Assembly (NCBI GenBank): GCA_016190985.1
Contig: JACPPI010000012.1
Span: 36,462-100,461, forward strand
Reading direction: 5' to 3'
DNA from: Opitutia bacterium
GTDB lineage: Bacteria > Verrucomicrobiota > Verrucomicrobiia > Opitutales > Opitutaceae
DNA length: 64,000 nt
Shown: positions 1-7,235 of the stretch, one piece after another
Position numbering within the stretch: position 1 is the first letter of the stretch
Layout of the letters: the number at the start of each line of letters is the position of its first letter
Made by a program: the position numbers and the translations under genes
Notes under the pieces: model-generated
Seen by the model: the letters and a program-made list of their open reading frames with translations, nothing else
What the model was told of the DNA's origin: nothing
Database searches by the model: none

Positions 1-2
1 CC

Positions 3-386
3 TCCTGCGGCTACGCCTGCCCGCTCATCGTGTCGGACATGCAGACCATCCGGGAGAAGCTGCCGGCGGAGATCCGCGAGCGCGCGGCCTTTGTTCTCGT
101 CTCCTTTGACGTCGCCCGCGACACCCCCGCCGCCCTCGCCACCTACCGCGCGCAGCGCTCGCTCGACGGCCAGTGGGTGCTCCTGCACGGCGCCGACGAT
201 TCCGTGCGCGAACTCGCCGCGCTGCTCGGGGTGAAATACAAGCAGGAGACCGACGGTGCCTTCTCCCATTCCAACCTCATCACGATCCTGAACCCGCAGG
301 GCGAGATCACGCACCAGCGCACCGGCCTCAAGGGCGGGCTCGACGAAGCCGCCGCCGCGCTGGCCGCCGCGGCCTGTGCCAACTGA
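3..386 (+). CDS. SCO1/SenC-family copper chaperone, 3' part only
   Basis: The reading frame is open from the window edge, so the 5' end with any signal or membrane anchor is missing. It begins inside the copper-binding motif CGYACP (CxxxCP), and the conserved SCO histidine is visible later in the stretch FSHSNLI. SCO proteins bind Cu(I)/Cu(II) through these two Cys and one His in a thioredoxin fold and deliver copper to CuA-type centres in the periplasm. The next gene (491) encodes a copper protein and a second SCO gene lies at 6207-7220, so a role in maturing local copper enzymes is likely. An FNR-type box lies 37 bp after the stop, so this gene probably belongs to an upstream transcription unit. 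Family assignment is firm; the client is inferred. Confidence 0.85.
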   Translation, partial: SCGYACPLIVSDMQTIREKLPAEIRERAAFVLVSFDVARDTPAALATYRAQRSLDGQWVLLHGADDSVRELAALLGVKYKQETDGAFSHSNLITILNPQGEITHQRTGLKGGLDEAAAALAAAACAN

Positions 387-422
387 CCCCTCCGCTCGCC
401 CTTTCCCGGCGGCAGCAAAGGG

Positions 423-464
423 TTGATTCAAGTCAAGGCACGCGGGCGCCGCCTGCGGTAGGGT
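423..464 (+). promoter_or_regulatory. FNR/DNR box plus -10 element for the NirK-like gene
   Basis: TTGAT-TCAA-GTCAA at 423-436 matches the FNR/DNR consensus TTGAT-N4-ATCAA in 9 of 10 half-site positions. A -10-like TAGGGT follows at 459-464 after 22 nt. That places the box centre at -41.5 if transcription starts near 471, which is class II activator geometry, with a leader of about 20 nt before ATG 491. The same spacing recurs at two other boxes in the window. Confidence 0.75.
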
Positions 465-490
465 GGCGGCTGCAACAGCCTGCACCTCCC

Positions 491-2107
491 ATGAAACATC
501 TGTCCCGTTTGCCCGGCTTCGGCCGGCTCATCCTTGCCGGCGGAATCGCCGCCCTCGCGCTCACCGCGCCCGCCCGCGCCTGTGATGCCTGCAACAATCT
601 GCTCGCCCGCCGCCTGCTCGGCGGCAGCAGCCCCTCGGCCCACGCCGCCGAACTCTCCGCCCTCGTGAAAAATTCCGGCTGGAGCGGCGCGGACAACCTC
701 CTCGCCTTCGCCGGCGGCGCACCCCTGCAATTCGGCACCGACGCCGGTGGCGGCGGCGGTGGTGGCGCACCCACCGCGCCCGCTCATCCCTTCCAGGCGG
801 TCATCGACCGGGACAAGAAACTCGGCATGTGGGAGACCAGCTACGTCGTCCCCGGCACCAAGGCCGACAAGAAATTCAACCTCGAGATGCGCGAGAGCGA
901 TGTGTTCATCGGCAACGGCGTCGTTTACAGCGGCTTCACCGTCAACGGCACCATCCCCGGCCCCACCCTCGTCGCCGAGGAGGGCGACGTGATCGAGATG
1001 ACCGTCGTCAACAAGGGCGACGTGCCGCACGGCGTGTCGATCCACGCCGCCTACACCCAGACCTCGAAGTATTTCGGGAAAATCCCCGCCGGCGGCACCA
1101 AGAAACTCCTCTTCCGCGTCAACCACCCCGGCGTCTACATGTATCACTGCGCGCCCGGCGGCCACGCCATCCCCATGCACACGCTGCTCGGCCAGTATGG
1201 CATGCTCGTCGTCAAGCCCAAGACCGTGAAGTTCAAGGCCGAGGAGATCATCGGCCACAAGCCCGACGTCGAGCTCTACATCGTGCAGCACGAGCTTTAC
1301 GCCAACGGCAAGGACGCCGTCGAGGGCCACGCCGCCTACGTGATGTTCAACGGGAAACTTTTCCGCTACGTCGAGAGCCCCATCAAGGTGCGCCCGGGCG
1401 ACTTCGTCCGCATCAATTTCCTCAACGTCGGCCCCAACCTCGTCTCCACGTTCCACCTCGTCGGCATCATCTGGGACTACGCCTACTGGCAGGGCACGCC
1501 GGCGCCGGAGAACACCTTTCGGGGCGGCCAGACGGTCACCGCCGGCCCGTCCGACTCCTGGGTGGTCGATTTTCGCGTGCCGCCCGATGAGGGCAACTAC
1601 CTGATCGTCACCCATGCCTTCGGCTCCACCACCCGCGGCGCCATCGGCGTCCTCGCCGCGTCGAAGGACGCCCCGCGCACGCCGCCGATGCTCGCCGACG
1701 GCCCCGCCTTCACGGACGACGAGATCGCGAAGCACACCGCCGCGGCCGTCCGCGTCATCTCCCCGTTCAAGCCCACCAAGGACGATTTGGAGAACCCCTG
1801 CACGCTTCCCGCCGGGCAGAAGAAGCTCCGCATCCAGATCATCGGCAACTCCTACTGGCCGAAGGTCGCCTCCGTGCCCGCCGGCACCACCGTCGAGTTT
1901 GTGAACGAGGACCTCTTCACCTTCGCCACGGGCGAGTTCGCCGGCATTCACGACGCCGTCACCGACGAGGCTCCCGCCGGCGGCCACTTCGCCTCCAAGA
2001 TGCTCGGGCACGCCGAGAAATGGAGCGTCCAGCTCACCAAGCCGGGCGAATACAAATACCACTGCACGCCGCATCCCTACATGGAAGGCATCATCCGCGT
2101 CGAGTGA
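491..2107 (+). CDS. NirK-like multicopper protein with third, C-terminal cupredoxin domain
   Basis: The 538-aa exported protein has a signal peptide ending near ARA-C31, then CxxC (31-34), a Gly-rich linker, two NirK-type cupredoxin domains (about 115-400) and an extra C-terminal cupredoxin (about 445-538). Aligned by eye to copper nitrite reductase, the type 1/type 2 ligands H180, H185, H219, C220, H230 and H322 are present. The catalytic Asp falls on S183, the catalytic His on Y283, and the axial Met on Q235 (stellacyanin-like). The third domain has its own blue-copper set H487, C525, H528, M531. NirK reduces nitrite to NO in the periplasm, but these replacements make ordinary nitrite reduction doubtful. 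ATG 491 is chosen because it starts the signal peptide just behind the FNR-type promoter. The porin gene follows after 17 bp. Confidence 0.8.
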   Translation: MKHLSRLPGFGRLILAGGIAALALTAPARACDACNNLLARRLLGGSSPSAHAAELSALVKNSGWSGADNLLAFAGGAPLQFGTDAGGGGGGGAPTAPAHPFQAVIDRDKKLGMWETSYVVPGTKADKKFNLEMRESDVFIGNGVVYSGFTVNGTIPGPTLVAEEGDVIEMTVVNKGDVPHGVSIHAAYTQTSKYFGKIPAGGTKKLLFRVNHPGVYMYHCAPGGHAIPMHTLLGQYGMLVVKPKTVKFKAEEIIGHKPDVELYIVQHELYANGKDAVEGHAAYVMFNGKLFRYVESPIKVRPGDFVRINFLNVGPNLVSTFHLVGIIWDYAYWQGTPAPENTFRGGQTVTAGPSDSWVVDFRVPPDEGNYLIVTHAFGSTTRGAIGVLAASKDAPRTPPMLADGPAFTDDEIAKHTAAAVRVISPFKPTKDDLENPCTLPAGQKKLRIQIIGNSYWPKVASVPAGTTVEFVNEDLFTFATGEFAGIHDAVTDEAPAGGHFASKMLGHAEKWSVQLTKPGEYKYHCTPHPYMEGIIRVE

Positions 2108-2124
2108 CCCTGCTTCGTCTCCCC

Positions 2125-3327
2125 ATGAAACGCCACCTCGCCTGTCTTCTTCTCGCCACCGGCGCCGGCCTCGCGGCTGACCCCGCCGATTTCGCCACCG
2201 CGCTCGCGCAGGGCAAGTTTTCGGTCAACGCCCGCCTCCGCTCCGAGAGCGTGGAGCAGACCGGCCTGCGCGACGCCCACGCGCTGACCCTGCGCACCCG
2301 CCTCGGTTTTGCGCCGGTCGCGTTCCGCGGCTGGAAATTCCTCGTCGAGGCCGAGAACATCGTGGCCGCCGACGGCGACAGCTACAGCCAGGCCGGTCTT
2401 AATGCCGGGGGCGCCGGCAAGGCCGTCGTCGCCGACCCCGAGAGCACCGAGATCAACCAGGCGTTTGTCAGCTACACCTCCGGCCAGACCACCGTCACCC
2501 TCGGCCGCCAGCGCCTCGTGCTCGACAACGCGCGCTTTGTCGGCGACGTCGGCTGGCGCCAGAACATGCAGACCTTCGACGCTGTCGTCGTGCAGGACAA
2601 GTCGCTCAACAAAACGACGCTCACCTACGCCTGGCTCGACCGCATCAACCGCGTCTTCGGCGACCGGCACGCGCAGGGTTACTGGCAGTCCAACTCGCAT
2701 CTCCTCAACGCCAGCTACGCCGGTCTGCCCGCCGGCACGCTCACCGGCTACGCCTACCTGCTCGATTTCCGCCGGCCCGCCTACGCCGCCAACTCCTCCG
2801 CGACCTACGGGATCAGTTTCGTCGGCGCCACCAGGCTCACCGATGCGCTCAAGCTCACCTACCGGGCCGAGGCCGCCACGCAGGGCGACTACGGCTCCAG
2901 CCGGTTGAATTACCGCGCCAGCTACTACGACCTCGAGGCCGGCCTCGCCGCCACGCAGGGCGGTCTCACGCTCGGCCACGAGGTGCTCGGTTCCGGCAAC
3001 GGCGTCGGCTTCAAGACCCCGCTCGCCACGCTCCACGCCTTCAACGGCTGGGCCGACCTCTTCCTCGCCACGCCCGCCGCCGGCCTGCGCGACACCTATG
3101 TGAAGGCTTCGCTCAACCTGCCCGCCGCGGTCTCGCTGCTCGCCTTCCAGCACTGGTATGAGACCGACGCCACCGGCGCCCGCCTCGGCGCCGAGTTCAA
3201 CGTCCAGCTCACGCGCAAATTCGGGAAATATTTCACCGGCCTGGTCAAGTTCGCCGACTTCCGCCGGGACAGCCCCGCCCTGCCCGACGTGCGAAAAGTC
3301 TGGGTGCAGGCCGAGTTCGCCTATTGA
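2125..3327 (+). CDS. outer-membrane porin, alginate-export (AlgE-like) family
   Basis: The 400-aa protein starts with a clear signal peptide (MKRHLACLLLATGAGLAA) and continues as alternating beta strands to a C-terminal aromatic residue (VQAEFAY), as expected for a beta-barrel porin. The N-terminal stretch of the mature part (NARLRSESVEQ, then LRTRLGF) fits the alginate-export/porin family. It starts 17 bp after the NirK-like gene and precedes a DUF2249 gene by 8 bp, so it is probably cotranscribed from the FNR-box promoter. The substrate is unknown; uptake of nitrite or another anion would suit the operon but is only a guess. Confidence 0.7.
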   Translation: MKRHLACLLLATGAGLAADPADFATALAQGKFSVNARLRSESVEQTGLRDAHALTLRTRLGFAPVAFRGWKFLVEAENIVAADGDSYSQAGLNAGGAGKAVVADPESTEINQAFVSYTSGQTTVTLGRQRLVLDNARFVGDVGWRQNMQTFDAVVVQDKSLNKTTLTYAWLDRINRVFGDRHAQGYWQSNSHLLNASYAGLPAGTLTGYAYLLDFRRPAYAANSSATYGISFVGATRLTDALKLTYRAEAATQGDYGSSRLNYRASYYDLEAGLAATQGGLTLGHEVLGSGNGVGFKTPLATLHAFNGWADLFLATPAAGLRDTYVKASLNLPAAVSLLAFQHWYETDATGARLGAEFNVQLTRKFGKYFTGLVKFADFRRDSPALPDVRKVWVQAEFAY

Positions 3328-3335
3328 TTGCCCGC

Positions 3336-3569
3336 ATGACCGCGCCGAAATTCAGGACCATCGATGTCCGCCCGCTGCTCGCCCGCGGCGAGGAACCGCT
3401 GCCGCTGCTCCGCGCGCAGGTGGACGCCCTGGCCGCCGGCCAGGGCCTGACGGTCATCGCGCCGTTCATGCCCGCGCCGCTGATGGAAATGCTCAAGGGC
3501 GAAGGCTATCAGGTCACCGCCGAGCACCGCGCCGACGGCTCGTGGGCGGTGAATTTCTGGCGCGAATAG
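3336..3569 (+). CDS. DUF2249 domain protein
   Basis: This is a 77-aa cytoplasmic protein consisting of one DUF2249 (SirA/TusA-like fold) domain. It opens with the typical RTIDVRPLL strand and ends with an aromatic strand (WAVNFWRE). DUF2249 proteins are often encoded beside NO-reductase, Hcp or Ric genes, which fits this FNR-box operon and the ric gene at 15765. No enzymatic function is established for the family. ATG 3336 lies 8 bp after the porin stop, so translation is probably coupled. The characteristic TusA cysteine is absent. Confidence 0.75.
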   Translation: MTAPKFRTIDVRPLLARGEEPLPLLRAQVDALAAGQGLTVIAPFMPAPLMEMLKGEGYQVTAEHRADGSWAVNFWRE

Positions 3570-3606
3570 CCGCGGCCGGCCTCCTGTCGCGACGCGCCAT
3601 CCTCCT

Positions 3607-3954
3607 TTGAAAAAAACCACACTCCTCTCCTCCGCCGAATCCGGCGCCTGCTCCCTGCTCGAGCCGGCGGCCAATGTCGCCCACGGCATCGTCAGCCGCG
3701 CAGTGCTCACCACGCCCGCCCTGCGGATCACGCTGTTTCATTTCGCCGCCGGGCAGGAGCTGTCCGAGCACACCAGCAAGGCCCGCGCCCTCGCGCAGAT
3801 CCTCACCGGCACGTGCAAATTTTCCGTCGGCGCGACGGTGCATGCGCTCAAGGCCGGCGACCTGCTGCACCTGCCGCCGGGCGCGCCGCACGCCGTGGCC
3901 GCGCCCGAGGCGTTCTCGATGCTGCTCACGCAGATCACCGAGCCCGCGGCCTGA
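3607..3954 (+). CDS. small cupin-fold protein
   Basis: This is a 115-aa single-domain cupin. The first cupin motif is degenerate (HFAAGQELSEHTSKARALAQILTG), and the second reads AGDLLHLPPGAPHAV with a conserved Pro-His. A TTG start at 3607 gives MKKTTLL; no better ATG or GTG is nearby, so the start is uncertain. Small cupins bind a divalent metal or a small ligand and are frequent in nitrite/NO operons. It is the last gene of the rightward run; the next gene ends convergently at 3997. Confidence 0.65.
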   Translation: MKKTTLLSSAESGACSLLEPAANVAHGIVSRAVLTTPALRITLFHFAAGQELSEHTSKARALAQILTGTCKFSVGATVHALKAGDLLHLPPGAPHAVAAPEAFSMLLTQITEPAA

Positions 3955-3996
3955 ACGGGTTTCCCGGACCGGGGTGAAGGCCGGCCGGTGGCGCGC

Positions 3997-6120
3997 CTAC
4001 GGCTCGAGCTGAAACCCGCCGCCGGCCTCCAGCGTGAGCACGGTCAGCCGGCCGGGAAGGGCGCGGACTTCGGCGCTCCACGTCCGGGCGGGCGCGCCCG
4101 CCTCGCGCCGGGTGGCGACGCTCACGCTCACCTGGTGCGCGCCCGGGGTGAGCGGCACGCGCATTTCCCCGACCGAGGCGCCGTCGGACTTGAAGCCCTT
4201 GGGCTGGAACACGCGCTCCTCGGCGCGGCCGTCCACCTCGATGCGCACCACGACGGGCGTGCGGTTGCGCCGGGCCGGCTGCGCCGTGCGCATGTGGACG
4301 GGCCGGGTGTCGTGCGCCGGGTCGGGCAGGGCCGCCGCCGCGCCGGAAATCCATTCGCCGTAGGCGCGGAAGGTGAACACGAATTCCGCCTCCGCCGGCG
4401 CCGGGTTGCGGAAGGGCGCGTCGCTGGCGGCCAGCAACGCGGCCAGCAGGACGACCGTGACCACCAGCCCGGCCGCCCACGGCGCGAGCGGCCGGCCGGC
4501 GGGCCGGGCCGGCGCGGGGGCTTGCGCGCGCAGGCGCGCCGCCGCTTCGGTGAGCAAATGCGGACGCAACGGGTCGTAATTCACATGCGCCACCTTGCGC
4601 GGGTCGGCGCGGGTCGGCCGGAAGGCGGGTTCGCGCGTGCCGCCCAGCCGCGCCGGCAGCCACGTGTTGCCCTCCTTGCAGAACGCCTCGCTGGAGCCGC
4701 AGCCCACGATGAGCACGGCGGCCACGCCCTTGCCGATGAGGCGCTCGACGAGCTTGGGCTCGATCCAGCCGGCGCACGGGATCGGGCGCACCGCGTAGCC
4801 GGGCAGCCGCCGCGCCCACGCGACGCGGTCAAAGAGTTCCCAGCCGCCGTCGGACTGCGCGCAGACAAAAGCGAGCGCGGGGGGCGCGCCGCGGGCGGCC
4901 TCGGCCGCAACGAACGCCTCCAGCTCGCGCGTGACCTGCTGGGCGTCGAACCAAGCCAGGCCGATGCCCTGCGTGTCGCAGGCCCCGGCGCACACGCCGC
5001 AGCCGATGCAGCGCGCGGGATCGATCTGCGCCTGCGAGGGGAACGGCTTCCCGTCGGTGCGCGGCACCATCGTGATCGCGCCGAACGGGCAGTCGTGCGA
5101 GCAGAGCGTGCAGGAGAAGCAGCGCGCGATGTTGACCGTGGCCTGAAACACCGGGCGCGGCCGGCGCCGGGCCAGCCACCACGGCACCGTCACCAGTCCG
5201 GCCGTCGTCAGCAGCGCCGCCAGCCAGATGCCGCCGCCCGAGAGGCGCGCGGTGATCGCCAGCGGCCAGAGATACCACCAGTCCATCGTGAAACGCACGG
5301 GCTTGACCGCCATGTGCGCGACCGCGGCGTTGGTCGCCGGATAGGCGAGGGCCGCCGCCAGCACCGCGCCTGTCAGCCACGCCGAGAGCCGCCAGTCGGG
5401 CAGCAGTTGCGAGCGGCTCAACCGCGCCAGATGCAGCGCCAGGCCGCCGGCGATGCCCAGCGGCAGCGCCAGGTGCAGGAAAAACACCACGAAGAACAGC
5501 AGCGACGGCACGGTGCGGTCCGACGTGAACAGCCGCAGCATCGGCTCGCCGAACACGGGGAGCACGTCGAGCGCGCGGATGCTGTCGAGCGCGAGCAGCT
5601 GGGCGCGCTGGTCCCACACCAGCCAGTAGCCGCTCCACCCGATGAACCACACGAGCCCGAGCAGCGCGATCCCGCTGACCCAGGCGAGCCAGCGGGCGTC
5701 GGCGAACTTGCGCGCAAAAAAGGTCCGCCCGGCGTGCGCGAGCACCAGCAGCATGACGAGGTCGGACGAGTAGCGGTGCACGCTGCGCACGAGGCCGCCC
5801 AGGGAGCGCGGCCCGAGGTCCGCCAGCGAGCGCCACGCCAGTTGCACGCTGGCCGAATACCAGATGAGCAGGAGCACGCCCGAGAGGGTCGCGAGCGCCA
5901 GCATGGCGTTCGCCGCCGGCCCCAGTTGGGCGAGGGGGTTGAGTTCGCGCGGCAGCCACCGTTCAAGCAGTGCGTCCAGCCGCGTGCCGGCCCCGTCGAG
6001 CGCGGCGAGGAGCCGCGCGGCGCGCACGGGCGGCGGCGGCGGCAGGCTGCCGGGAGCCACCGGCGATGGGCCGAGCGTTTCGGCCAGCGCCTCGCAATCC
6101 GGATCAGGGTGCGCACTCAT
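3997..6120 (-). CDS. cytochrome b / 2x[4Fe-4S] ferredoxin / MvhD-like fusion protein
   Basis: The 707-aa protein has an N-terminal cytochrome b membrane domain with two His pairs, each 14 residues apart (HRYSSDLVMLLVLAH and HLALPLGIAGGLALH), as in bc1/b6f diheme cytochromes b. Two ferredoxin motifs follow (CFSCTLCSHDCP and CIGCGVCAGAC). Next comes a hydrogenase iron-sulfur-subunit (MvhD)-like domain with CAGW and GCGSSEAFC, then one more membrane helix and an extracytoplasmic beta domain. It is the most distal gene of the leftward heme-copper operon, 86 bp after senC. The layout suggests electron exchange between the quinone pool and Fe-S carriers, perhaps feeding the neighbouring reductase. 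Domain calls are firm; the role is inferred. Confidence 0.8.
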   Translation of the reverse strand: MSAHPDPDCEALAETLGPSPVAPGSLPPPPPVRAARLLAALDGAGTRLDALLERWLPRELNPLAQLGPAANAMLALATLSGVLLLIWYSASVQLAWRSLADLGPRSLGGLVRSVHRYSSDLVMLLVLAHAGRTFFARKFADARWLAWVSGIALLGLVWFIGWSGYWLVWDQRAQLLALDSIRALDVLPVFGEPMLRLFTSDRTVPSLLFFVVFFLHLALPLGIAGGLALHLARLSRSQLLPDWRLSAWLTGAVLAAALAYPATNAAVAHMAVKPVRFTMDWWYLWPLAITARLSGGGIWLAALLTTAGLVTVPWWLARRRPRPVFQATVNIARCFSCTLCSHDCPFGAITMVPRTDGKPFPSQAQIDPARCIGCGVCAGACDTQGIGLAWFDAQQVTRELEAFVAAEAARGAPPALAFVCAQSDGGWELFDRVAWARRLPGYAVRPIPCAGWIEPKLVERLIGKGVAAVLIVGCGSSEAFCKEGNTWLPARLGGTREPAFRPTRADPRKVAHVNYDPLRPHLLTEAAARLRAQAPAPARPAGRPLAPWAAGLVVTVVLLAALLAASDAPFRNPAPAEAEFVFTFRAYGEWISGAAAALPDPAHDTRPVHMRTAQPARRNRTPVVVRIEVDGRAEERVFQPKGFKSDGASVGEMRVPLTPGAHQVSVSVATRREAGAPARTWSAEVRALPGRLTVLTLEAGGGFQLEP

Positions 6121-6150
6121 CGGCTCAAGTTCCCGGCGGCGCCCCCGTGT

Positions 6151-6175
6151 CTTTGTAACCTATTAGGTTACAAAG
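6151..6175. repeat. dispersed palindrome, copy a (TGTAA-N9-TTACA)
   Basis: A perfect 25-bp palindrome with 12-bp arms (CTTTGTAACCTA, then its complement) around one central T. It sits between senC and the cytochrome b/Fe-S fusion gene, about 30 bp before that gene's start codon. The same core TGT[AC]A-N9-T[TG]ACA recurs at 23445, 26447, 36914, 39823, 51253 and 53524. Confidence 0.9.
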
Positions 6176-6206
6176 TCGCGGGGGGCGCGCTCTCGCCGGG
6201 GCGGAC

Positions 6207-7220
6207 TCATTGCGGGGTTGAGGCGGCATTCGGTTCATCGAGCAACGCGCGCAGGCCGGCGCGGAGCCAGGACTGGTGGCGCGGGTTGAGCGTGAACCGG
6301 TAGGCAATGTGTCCGGAGCGGTCGAGCAGCAGAAACAGGTTGGCGTGGCCGATGACGCCGGTCCGCGGATCACGCGTGGCGGAAAACTGCAGCCGGGTCA
6401 GCGCCTCGTGCATCGCGGCGGGTTGCGCGGTGTTGGCATAGCGGAACCCGGGGTGGGCCAGCCCGCGGCCTTCGGCCACGAGGTTCATCAGCTCGGCGGT
6501 CTCGTATTCCGGGTTGAGGGACAGCGCCACGATGCTGAGGTCGGCGCGGGCGGCGGCCGGCAGCTCGGCGAGGATCTTTTTCAATTCCAGGAAAATCTCG
6601 GGGCAGGCCGTGGTGCAGGCGGCGTAGACGCCGGTGACGAGCACGACGCGGCCGCGCAGGTCGGCGAAGCGGAAAGGCGCGCCCTTCTGGTCCACGAACG
6701 GCGTGTCGGGCGGATCGAGCCGGACCCGGATGCGCTCCGCTGGAAACGGCGGCAGCGCCACGGCCCGCGCCGCGTCGGCGCGGGCGTAGAGCACGAGGCC
6801 GGCGACACAGGCGAAGACCAACCCGAGCGCGGTGGCGGCGGCGCGGGCGTGCGCCCGCCAGACGCGCGGGTGGCGCAGTTGGAGAAAAACCTTTTTCCAC
6901 AGCAGCGCGGACACGCCGACGATGAAGAACGGCTCCAGCATCATCACCGAGACGGCGAGCCACGAGATGCCGCCCGTGCGCGGGTCGCCGCGGTAGCACC
7001 AGAGCTGGAAGTCGCGCACGAAGTCGCCCAGCAGCCCGCCGTCGGTCGGGCCGAAGATGGTGAGCAGCAGGAACGCCTCGTAGGCCGCGAGGGCGGTGAG
7101 CAGGAATACCAGCAGGCCCGGCCCGGTGAGGAAGCGCTCGCCCGCCGAGCCGACCCGCGCGGCCGGCGCCGGCGGCAGGAGCGCCGGCGGTGGCGGGGCC
7201 AGGCTGAACGGGGCGGACAT
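6207..7220 (-). CDS. senC: SCO1/SenC copper chaperone with N-terminal multi-TM region
   Basis: This 337-aa protein differs from ordinary single-anchor SCO proteins. Residues 30-145 form about three membrane segments, followed by a periplasmic thioredoxin-fold SCO domain. The copper motif is YAACTTACP (C202, C206) and the third ligand is H292 in GVIGHANLF. It lies directly behind the genes for the oxidase-type subunits II and I (16-bp gap), the norS-norY-senC order I recall from Nitrosomonas. The probable task is loading the CuA centre of the 8949-9500 product. The paired N-terminal membrane module is unusual and may be a fused small oxidase-associated subunit. Confidence 0.85.
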   Translation of the reverse strand: MSAPFSLAPPPPALLPPAPAARVGSAGERFLTGPGLLVFLLTALAAYEAFLLLTIFGPTDGGLLGDFVRDFQLWCYRGDPRTGGISWLAVSVMMLEPFFIVGVSALLWKKVFLQLRHPRVWRAHARAAATALGLVFACVAGLVLYARADAARAVALPPFPAERIRVRLDPPDTPFVDQKGAPFRFADLRGRVVLVTGVYAACTTACPEIFLELKKILAELPAAARADLSIVALSLNPEYETAELMNLVAEGRGLAHPGFRYANTAQPAAMHEALTRLQFSATRDPRTGVIGHANLFLLLDRSGHIAYRFTLNPRHQSWLRAGLRALLDEPNAASTPQ

Positions 7221-7235
7221 GGGCGGGCGGCGCGC

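Noticed and set aside
428..2074. Very long open frame on the strand opposite the NirK-like gene
   Set aside because: High GC removes stop codons in the antisense frame; the translation is Val/Gly/Ala/Asp low-complexity sequence without any family feature, while the plus strand has intact copper motifs.
491..2107. Calling the 491 gene a regular copper nitrite reductase (nirK)
   Set aside because: Copper ligands fit, but the two residues needed for proton transfer are replaced and the axial type 1 ligand differs, so the symbol nirK is not used.
6151..6175. Palindromes of the TGTAA/TTACA family as intrinsic terminators
   Set aside because: They lack U-runs, occur inside coding sequences and also before genes, so termination cannot be their general role.
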